Source of the DNA: Sandaracinobacteroides sp039808025
GTDB taxonomy: Bacteria; Pseudomonadota; Alphaproteobacteria; Sphingomonadales; Sphingomonadaceae
Direction: 5' to 3'
Length of the DNA stretch: 5,834 nucleotides
Assembly (NCBI GenBank): GCA_039808025.1
Contig: JBDHSK010000035.1
Coordinates: 1-5,834, forward strand
The notes beneath the pieces are model-generated. The model was not told where the DNA came from, made no database searches, and saw nothing but the letters and a program-made list of their open reading frames with translations. The translations under genes and the position numbers were made by a program. Each line of letters starts with the position of its first letter. Within the stretch, counting starts at the first letter, position 1. Positions 1 through 5,834 of this stretch are shown here, in pieces.

Positions 1-301
1 TGCGATTCGTGGCGTCAAACCGTGGTCGGTTTCATCCATTGGTGCCAGTTATCGATGCATTTGGCCGCGAAGGCAGCCGCTCACGGGCGCTGCTGCCGTT
101 CACGCCCGCCATTTGAGTGACTCAGATCAGCCTGAAGCGGATAGCCCGCGTGTCAGACTCCTGCTTGAGGAAGACGGTCGTGCTCAATTGACCTGGTCAC
201 TCTTGGTGTGTTCCAAAACTACGCCAAACCCATAGCTTGCGCAGAAGTGTCGTTTCGCGGCCGCGAAACGGACTGCAGCGTCATCGAATGAAGCGCTCGC
301 G
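1..301. other. Region with no recognised gene downstream of the restriction gene
   Basis: No RNA gene, insertion-sequence end or recognisable protein is visible. Two plus-strand frames run in from the left edge. One is open over bases 3-116 and ends ALLPFTPAI then TGA, which has the look of a possible gene 3' end. The other is open over 2-235 (77 codons, stop TAG) with no evident start. They overlap and at most one can be real. I do not recognise either product. If the first is a gene tail, it converges on the restriction gene, leaving 185 nt between the two stops. The only clear structure is the palindrome near the right side of this stretch. Confidence 0.5.
251..270. repeat. Perfect 20-bp palindrome downstream of the restriction gene
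   Basis: CGTTTCGCGG is followed at once by its exact reverse complement CCGCGAAACG, with no spacer. It contains a NotI-type GCGGCCGC core at 257-264 and ends 31 nt beyond the TAG stop of the large minus-strand gene. As RNA it could fold into an 8-bp stem with a GGCC loop. No T-run follows on either strand, so it is not a canonical intrinsic terminator. It could be a transcript-end hairpin, a two-fold protein-binding site or a recombination-related site; the sequence does not decide between these. Confidence 0.85.
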
Positions 302-3300
302 CTAGCCACTGACTGCAAGCTCAGGGGAAAGTAGATCGGCGGGAAGGACCTTCGCCTCCAAGATGTGCAACTCTGGTAGCTCGGCGACGATCTTCTGCGT
401 CTCCAGGCTCACCGTGACCACGCGCTGAAACAGCTCCAACGGGTACTTAGGGTCGCCCATCGTCTCGATCGCCCAGTCGTTGGCATCATTGACGATGCCG
501 CTGGCTTTGTCGGTTTTGACGCCCTGGCGCTCCATCACCCAGTCCAGCGCAGCCTTGCCGTTGACCACATAGTCCCAGGCCGCTTCCGGGATGCCGCGCA
601 AGGTGATCTTGCCGTTATAGATCACCGAGGTCTTGTCGCCCTTCTTGGCGAACTTCATCTTCTCGACGAGGTAGTCACTATCCGAAAGCGGTCCCTTGGC
701 CTCGATAATCAAAGGGTAAGGCTCCACCGTCTCATAGTTCAGGTGCAGCGCCGCCAACTCTCGCCCCGCCTTGGAAAACCCCCAAAACCCCGCTGCCGTC
801 TCGACCCTTGGAATCCGCGGCAGCTCCTTGCTCAGGTTGTCGGCGTAGCGCTCGCGGTACTCGGGCGAGTGCAGCAAGCCATAGACGTAATAGAACAGGT
901 CTTCCTTGCTGATGCTCTCGCCAGGATAGACCTCCTGAAAGTGCCTCAACCCAGCATCCGTGATGGCGTCGCGCCGTTTGCGCGGCGGTGCAGAGTCGGC
1001 TGCAAACATGTCGCCGGTTTCACCGTCAGATTCCGCTTGCCCGTCGTAGAGATAGAGAGGAAAGCACTGCGAGTCGCCGTTGCAGTGCAAGTCTGGAAGA
1101 ACATTTGAAATGATTGCCGGCTGCCCATTGCCTGAATACTTGGCGTTGAACTGAATCACCAAGTTCTGCACCCCCGCCTCGGGGAAAATTCGAGGCATCT
1201 GGTACACCCGTTCATTGAATGTGCGGTTGTAGTAGAGCCATTGTTTTGTGAACGGGCGATACAAGCTGCGGACAATATCGGCCGACTTCAGCGCGAAAGC
1301 TCGGCCCTTGGACAGTTCCTGCTTGATATTGTGCGTCCAGCTGATTTGCTCCGGGTTCGTGTCAATGAACCCGTCAACTGAAGCATCTCTGCCCTTCTTG
1401 TCCAAACCCGGATACGCCCGATTGAAGCGCGCCACCTCAGCGTTGTAGAAGCCGATCATGCGGCTCATGTTGGCCTGCAGCTTGTCCTTGCTGGCGTTGT
1501 AGGCCCAGGCATCCCGATTCGTCACCACGCCCAGCGAGAAGTTGTCGAAGAGCTTCAGACCATCACCATTTTTGTCTCCCAGGACAATGAACTCACTAAA
1601 ACTGTCGTCGCGCTGGCGCAACCAATCGCCATGGTCGTCTGGGGAAATTGCCTGCCAGTCAGCAACACCAGCCACGCTGGCGTAGCTCTCGATCTTCGCC
1701 AGCTTTTCCTCGCGGCCCAGGTAGTCGCCAATGTCGTGGAAGTGGATGCGTCCATGCTCGGCAGCCTGCGGGTTCTTGACCAGCAACGAAATCGCCACCG
1801 GAGCGCGACTGCCAACACCAAAAATGTTGTCCTTCTCCATGCGTCGCCGTTCACCCGAGGTGCGCGCATTGCCCCGCAGGTGAAACACATAAATGCTGGA
1901 GAACTCTTCCGCCAGGCACTTGCGCAGCCCGTCGGCCGTGTTGGCCTCCAAGAACCCCGCATTGGTCACATAACCCACGATCCCGGCATTGCCGACACGG
2001 TCCGAGGCCCAGCGAATGGCTCGGATGTAGCTGTCGTACAAACCCTTGGCCAGGGTGGCCGACGATCGCGCCGCGTAGGTGGATCGGATGCGACGGTCCA
2101 ACTGCGGGTACTCCACATTGTCGTTGTTGTCGTTCTCGCTCTTCTGCCCCACGGAGTAGGGCGGATTTCCCACGATGACCCGAATGTCCAGCTTCTTCTG
2201 CCGCTTCCGCCGCTTGCTGTTGTCCACCAGCAGGGCATCGACCAGGTCTTCCTTCTCGTACATCTGGAAGGTGTCGGTCAGGCAAATGCCCTCGAAGGGC
2301 ACGTAGTCACCACCGGCCAGGCTGTGATAGCTGGCCTCGATGTTGATGGCGGCGATGTAGTAGGCCAGCAGCACGATCTCGTTGGCGTGGATTTCGCTCT
2401 TGTACTTGTGCGTCAACTGCTCGGGCTTGATCAAGCCCGACTGCAGCAGGCGGGTGATGAAGGTTCCGGTGCCGGTGAACGGGTCCAGGATGTGCACGCC
2501 TTTGCTGCCCATGGTCTGGCCGAACTCCTGCTGGAGCAGGTGATCGACGCTGTGCAGGATGAAATCCACCACCTCGACCGGCGTGTAGACGATCCCCAGG
2601 CGCTCGGTCATCTTCGGGAAAGCGTTGCGAAAGAACTTGTCGTAGAGCTCGACCACGATCTTCTGCTTGCCTGCGGCGCTGTCGATGCCCTCGGCGCGCA
2701 GCTTCACGCTGTCGTAGAAGCGCTGCAGCGTGTCGGCTTCCTTGTCCAGCCGGTGCTCCTGCAGGGCGTCCAGCACGCCCTGCATGGCTTTGGACATGGG
2801 GTTGTGTTCGGCAAAGCTGTAGTCGGCAAACAAGGCGTCGAACACCGGCTTGGTGATCAGGTGCTGGGCCAGCATCTCGACGATCTCGCCATCGCTGATG
2901 CTGCCGTTCAGGTCGTCACGCAGTTCAGCCGCGAAGGCCGCAAAAGCCAGGCGCTCCTGCGCGTTGGCCTGGTTGTCCAGGATGCCCTGGATGCGGTCGA
3001 TGTGGGTGCGGGCGATCTTGGCAATGTCGTTGGCCCAGTCCTCCCAATGATGGCGGTTGCCGACCTTCTGCACCAGCTTGGCGTAAATGGCTTTCTCGAC
3101 CTCGCCAACCTCGAATTGCAACTTCCCCTGCTGCTCGGCCTGGCTGGGCCGGCCCTGCGTGTCCGCGCTACCGATGGTGAAACCGTCGCGGCCGGCGTCA
3201 CGGTTCTTTCGGCGCTTTTTGTCCAGACCGTCCGGGGTCTTGGTGGCCTGACGCTTCTCCACCTTGTCGGTGATGGCGATCACTTCCATCTTGGCCGGGT

Positions 3301-5281
3301 CGCGCCCGATCAGGTCCAGCTTGTTGACCAGCGCATCAAACTTGTCGTCGTGCGAGCGCAGCGCTTGCAGAACCTGCCACACCACCTTGTAGGTCTTGTT
3401 GTCGTTCAAAGCCTCATGCGGCTCCACGCCGGCGGGAATCACCACCGGAAGCACCACGTAGCCACGCTTCTTGCCCGGCGCGTTGCGCATCACGCGACCA
3501 ACGGACTGCACCACGTCCACCTGCGAATTGCGCGGGGTCAGGAACAGCACGGCATCGAGCGCCGGCACGTCCACGCCTTCCGAGAGGCAACGCACGTTGG
3601 ACAGCACGCGGCAGGTGTTGTCCGGCGGATCGGCCTTGAGCCAGCTCAGGTGCGCCTCCTTCTCGCTGGCATTCATGCTGCCATCCACGTGTCGTGCCTC
3701 GCACGTCAGCGTGTAGGCCGCGCTCGCTTGCTGCGCCTCATCCAGCTCGATTTCACTCTCTTGGTAGGCATCGACCACCGCCTGGAACATGGTGGCGATC
3801 TGCTTGGAACTGACCTTGTGCACCTTGCTGCCGCGTTTGTGCTCGATCACCTGACAAAACGCGACGGCACGCTTCATCGGGTCGCCATCGCCGACCAGCT
3901 CGTCGTGCAGGCCTTGCTTGGCCAGCGCCTTCCAGCAGCCGACGATCTTGGCCGCATCATCGACGCGCAACTCGTTGTCGTCGCTCTTGAGCAGCTCCTG
4001 GATGCGTCGGCTGACATGGCTTTCCTCGATCGAAAGCACCACCACCTTGTAGTCGCACAACAGGCCCAGACGCACGGCCTCGGAAAAATTGATCACATAC
4101 AGCTCAGGACCGTAAAGCACCGGATCGTCCATCGAGCACAAGGTCACGTTGCCTTGCTCGGCACTGGCCTTCGCGCCATCGCCGTAGATGCGCGGCGTGG
4201 CCGTCATGTACAGACGCTTGTCGGCCTGGATGAAGCCTGCGTCATGCACCTTGACGAAATTGCTCTCGTCCTGGTCGTCAAAGGTGGCGCCGGTGGTACG
4301 GTGCGCTTCATCGCACACGATCAGGTCAAACGCCGGCAGGCCGTATTCCTTCTGCGCCTGGCTGATGGTGTCAATCGAGTGGTAGGTCGAAAACACCACG
4401 CTCATGTGCGCGTCGTCGTGGCGCTTGGCCATCTCGAAGGCCAGGCGGGCCGGGTCGGTGGTGGCCGGGTAGCGCAGCTCGTGGGTGAAGGTCTGCACCT
4501 GGTCGTCGTCGGCCTTGCGTTTCTTGCCCACGTCGGTGTCCGAGCACACGGCAAAACTGTGCAGCGGAGTGGCGCTCTCCTGCGTCCATTCGGTCAGAGA
4601 CTGCGACAGCAACGCCAGGCTGGGCACCAGAAACAGCACCCGCTTGCCGGCGCCAGCCTGGGCCTCCGCGATCTTCAGGCTGGTGAAGGTCTTGCCGGTT
4701 CCGCAGGCCATGATTAACTTGCCGCGGCTCTCGTGCTCAAACCCCGCCAGAACGGCCTTCAGGGCGCTCTGCTGGTGTGGCCGCAGTGTCTTTTGCGCCT
4801 TCAGCGCCGGCGCCCGCCTGGGCTGGTACTTCGCCCAATCGATCTGGCTGTTTTCCAGGTCGTTCAGGTCGATCTTGCTGACCGGCGGTTGCTGGTCGAT
4901 CAAGGCATCCTCGGCGTTGGCGCTCCAGTGGTTGGTGGTGCTGACGATCAACCGGTGGGTGAATGGCTTCTTGCCCGAGGCCGTGAAAAAACTGTCGATG
5001 TCGGCTTTTTGCAGCCGGTAGTCCGGCGCATACAGCTTGCACTGGATGGCATGCATGTCCCCGGTATGGGTTTGCGCCACCAGGTCGATACCGGCGTCGT
5101 TGCGGTCCAGCCCCTGGCTGGCGGCCCACTCGCCATAGGGCCAGACCTGCGCATAGAGATCCTTGTAGGTGGCCTCGTTGCGCAGGTAGCAAACGATCAG
5201 CTCTTCGAAGTAGGTGCCCTTCTCGCGTTCACTGGCAGCGGCCTTGCGGTAGGTATCGAGCAGATCGGAAAGGGCGGTCAT
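302..5281 (-). CDS. Type ISP restriction-modification enzyme: nuclease-helicase-methyltransferase-specificity single polypeptide (LlaGI/LlaBIII-like)
   Basis: A 1659-residue protein that should both methylate and restrict DNA in the cytoplasm. Domains in order: Mrr/PD-(D/E)XK-like nuclease at residues 1-160 (GID with Asp66, then QCK with Gln80 and Lys82); SF2 helicase at about 165-620 (Walker A ACGTGKT 192-198, DEAH 324-327, motif III TATPR 360-364, motif V around SEGVDVP 567-573, motif VI QSVGRVMR 592-599); basic linker 674-700; helical coupler to about 880; gamma-type N6-adenine methyltransferase (motif X around GIVYTPVEVV 896-905, AdoMet motif DPFTGTGTF 933-941, catalytic NPPY 1039-1042); target-recognition domain from about 1225 to the end, including EDLFYYVYGLLHSPEYRERY (1460-1479), a stretch I recall as typical of Type ISP C-termini. 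The length fits the family's roughly 1600 residues. The ATG start is firm: an in-frame TAA lies 13 codons upstream (5318-5320) with no ATG, GTG or TTG between, and the next Met (76) would remove Asp66. Shine-Dalgarno pairing is weak. Known for the family: one-strand methylation of an asymmetric site, ATP-driven translocation, and cleavage on head-on collision. The target sequence cannot be read from the protein. A Type I or Type III subunit is unlikely because all activities are fused. Confidence 0.95.
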   Translation of the reverse strand: MTALSDLLDTYRKAAASEREKGTYFEELIVCYLRNEATYKDLYAQVWPYGEWAASQGLDRNDAGIDLVAQTHTGDMHAIQCKLYAPDYRLQKADIDSFFTASGKKPFTHRLIVSTTNHWSANAEDALIDQQPPVSKIDLNDLENSQIDWAKYQPRRAPALKAQKTLRPHQQSALKAVLAGFEHESRGKLIMACGTGKTFTSLKIAEAQAGAGKRVLFLVPSLALLSQSLTEWTQESATPLHSFAVCSDTDVGKKRKADDDQVQTFTHELRYPATTDPARLAFEMAKRHDDAHMSVVFSTYHSIDTISQAQKEYGLPAFDLIVCDEAHRTTGATFDDQDESNFVKVHDAGFIQADKRLYMTATPRIYGDGAKASAEQGNVTLCSMDDPVLYGPELYVINFSEAVRLGLLCDYKVVVLSIEESHVSRRIQELLKSDDNELRVDDAAKIVGCWKALAKQGLHDELVGDGDPMKRAVAFCQVIEHKRGSKVHKVSSKQIATMFQAVVDAYQESEIELDEAQQASAAYTLTCEARHVDGSMNASEKEAHLSWLKADPPDNTCRVLSNVRCLSEGVDVPALDAVLFLTPRNSQVDVVQSVGRVMRNAPGKKRGYVVLPVVIPAGVEPHEALNDNKTYKVVWQVLQALRSHDDKFDALVNKLDLIGRDPAKMEVIAITDKVEKRQATKTPDGLDKKRRKNRDAGRDGFTIGSADTQGRPSQAEQQGKLQFEVGEVEKAIYAKLVQKVGNRHHWEDWANDIAKIARTHIDRIQGILDNQANAQERLAFAAFAAELRDDLNGSISDGEIVEMLAQHLITKPVFDALFADYSFAEHNPMSKAMQGVLDALQEHRLDKEADTLQRFYDSVKLRAEGIDSAAGKQKIVVELYDKFFRNAFPKMTERLGIVYTPVEVVDFILHSVDHLLQQEFGQTMGSKGVHILDPFTGTGTFITRLLQSGLIKPEQLTHKYKSEIHANEIVLLAYYIAAINIEASYHSLAGGDYVPFEGICLTDTFQMYEKEDLVDALLVDNSKRRKRQKKLDIRVIVGNPPYSVGQKSENDNNDNVEYPQLDRRIRSTYAARSSATLAKGLYDSYIRAIRWASDRVGNAGIVGYVTNAGFLEANTADGLRKCLAEEFSSIYVFHLRGNARTSGERRRMEKDNIFGVGSRAPVAISLLVKNPQAAEHGRIHFHDIGDYLGREEKLAKIESYASVAGVADWQAISPDDHGDWLRQRDDSFSEFIVLGDKNGDGLKLFDNFSLGVVTNRDAWAYNASKDKLQANMSRMIGFYNAEVARFNRAYPGLDKKGRDASVDGFIDTNPEQISWTHNIKQELSKGRAFALKSADIVRSLYRPFTKQWLYYNRTFNERVYQMPRIFPEAGVQNLVIQFNAKYSGNGQPAIISNVLPDLHCNGDSQCFPLYLYDGQAESDGETGDMFAADSAPPRKRRDAITDAGLRHFQEVYPGESISKEDLFYYVYGLLHSPEYRERYADNLSKELPRIPRVETAAGFWGFSKAGRELAALHLNYETVEPYPLIIEAKGPLSDSDYLVEKMKFAKKGDKTSVIYNGKITLRGIPEAAWDYVVNGKAALDWVMERQGVKTDKASGIVNDANDWAIETMGDPKYPLELFQRVVTVSLETQKIVAELPELHILEAKVLPADLLSPELAVSG

Positions 5282-5343
5282 GTCTTGCGTGTTTTTGAAA
5301 AATGGCCGGCGATAGGTTTACTTAACGACAGAAGAACGAAAAT
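5282..5343 (-). other. 62-nt gap between SRAP stop and restriction gene start
   Basis: Read on the minus strand, this is the leader of the restriction gene. It is AT-richer than the genes on either side. It holds a small inverted repeat, five T, one base, five A (5292-5302), 10 nt upstream of the start codon, and an imperfect dyad GTTAAGTAAAC (5315-5325). The bases just before the ATG read CACGCAAGAC, giving only a poor Shine-Dalgarno match. I find no hexamer pair at good spacing that resembles a sigma-70 promoter. The gene is therefore either read through from the SRAP transcript or driven by a weak or non-consensus promoter. Confidence 0.5.
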
Positions 5344-5834
5344 TCACGGGTTTTCCGCCAAAAACTCCTCCGCTTCGGGCAGCTTGAACAAAGCCTGCGC
5401 CTGCTGCACCGTCCCGGCCAGCCAATCATCCCATGCCTGCGGTGGCAGCGGCACCACGCTGCGCTTGTCCTGCTGGTCTGCGGGCAACTTCGGGTCCGGC
5501 TTGTGCATGCGCCGCATCAGCGGATGATGATCGGCGTTCATGGTCAGCATGGTGTAACTCTCGTGCAGCTCGCCACTGGCCTTGTCGATCCAGGTGTTCC
5601 ACAGGCCGGCCAGCCCCCACGGCTGGTCATCTGCGCGGCGAAAGCGCCACCAGACGTTCCGCCCCGTCTCCCAGCATGGCTCATCAAACGACCTGGCCGG
5701 AATGATGCAGCGCTGCCCCCTGGCCCAGGGCTGCTTGTAGGTGGCCTTGGCCGCCAATTCTTCGCTGCGCGCGTTGTTGGTGCTGTAGCTGAGTTTGGCC
5801 GCCTTGGCGAACCACGGGATCAATCCCCACTGGC
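5344..5834 (-). CDS. SRAP-domain protein (SOS response-associated peptidase family, YedK/HMCES-like), 5' end outside window
   Basis: The last 162 codons and TGA stop of a SRAP gene. The frame stays open to the right edge and reads QWGLIPWFAK, the conserved early SRAP motif, so the true start lies beyond 5834. The TTG at 5821-5823 is the Leu inside this motif, not a start. Visible hallmarks, numbered from Gln at 5832: NAR at 20-22 (the family's active-site Asn), RCIIPA at 41-46 with FDEP at 49-52 (Glu51 in the place of the catalytic Glu), GLAGLW at 73-78, and TMNADHHPLMRRMHKP at 97-112, where His110 is the likely catalytic His. Family members use Cys2 to form a thiazolidine crosslink with abasic sites in single-stranded DNA; that Cys is not visible here. 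About 55-65 residues are probably missing, given a usual length near 220. The stop lies 62 nt before the restriction gene on the same strand, so shared transcription is possible. The family call is firm; activity is unproven because the N-terminus is missing. Confidence 0.93.
   Translation of the reverse strand, partial: QWGLIPWFAKAAKLSYSTNNARSEELAAKATYKQPWARGQRCIIPARSFDEPCWETGRNVWWRFRRADDQPWGLAGLWNTWIDKASGELHESYTMLTMNADHHPLMRRMHKPDPKLPADQQDKRSVVPLPPQAWDDWLAGTVQQAQALFKLPEAEEFLAENP

Noticed and set aside
251..270. The palindrome as a rho-independent terminator.
   Set aside because: The bases after it are ACACTTCTGC on the minus strand and GACTGCAGCG on the plus strand. Neither has a T-run.
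1631..4717. A 1028-codon open frame on the plus strand opposite the restriction gene.
   Set aside because: It is in exact codon register with the minus-strand gene, so its stops can arise only from TTA, CTA or TCA codons, which that gene almost never uses over residues 1-1300. The translation is a low-complexity mix rich in Val, Leu, His and Gln with no domain signature.
5303..5340. A sigma-70 promoter in the gap before the restriction gene.
   Set aside because: Candidate boxes such as TTCTTC and TATCGC match the consensus too poorly to call.
4733..5527. A 264-codon plus-strand open frame spanning the start of the restriction gene and the end of the SRAP gene.
   Set aside because: It is in the same antisense register, cuts across two well-supported genes, and shows no recognisable motifs.
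5821..5823. TTG as a start codon for the SRAP gene.
   Set aside because: Codons before it read Gln-Trp-Gly and complete the conserved QWGLIP motif, so the coding frame continues past the window edge.
1..5834. CRISPR arrays, tRNA or rRNA genes, and insertion-sequence ends.
   Set aside because: No spaced direct repeats, RNA-gene signatures or terminal inverted repeats flanking a transposase were seen on reading both strands.

Overview
The window looks like a piece of a moderately GC-rich bacterial chromosome. A hand count gives about 62% GC in the body of the main gene. Third positions are G/C-rich, and the main gene nearly avoids TTA, CTA and TCA codons. This fits a proteobacterium, perhaps a beta-proteobacterium of the Burkholderiales type, but the taxonomic guess is inference from composition and protein style only.

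Layout, left to right. Bases 1-301 hold no gene I can name. Two short plus-strand frames run in from the left edge, and a perfect 20-bp palindrome (251-270) lies just beyond the end of the main gene. Bases 302-5281, minus strand, are one very large gene of 1659 codons. It encodes a complete single-chain restriction-modification enzyme of the Type ISP (LlaGI/LlaBIII) kind: Mrr-like nuclease, superfamily 2 helicase/translocase, helical coupler, gamma-type N6-adenine methyltransferase and C-terminal target-recognition domain. All the hallmark residues I looked for are present, so it reads as an intact system. Bases 5282-5343 are a 62-nt gap with no convincing promoter or terminator. Bases 5344-5834, minus strand, are the 3' part of a SRAP-family (YedK/HMCES-like) gene whose first codons lie beyond the right edge.

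The two genes point the same way, with the SRAP gene upstream, so they may be co-transcribed. In the Type ISP family, one polypeptide does everything: it methylates its asymmetric target on one strand to mark self DNA, and translocates with ATP from unmethylated sites. Double-strand cleavage follows where two converging enzymes collide. SRAP proteins crosslink to abasic sites in single-stranded DNA. A working link between the two here is only a hypothesis from position.

I see no wholly new system. The most useful leads are the compositional break at the target-recognition domain (AT-richer, with rare TCA codons), which suggests specificity exchange; the SRAP neighbour; and the perfect palindrome downstream of the restriction gene.
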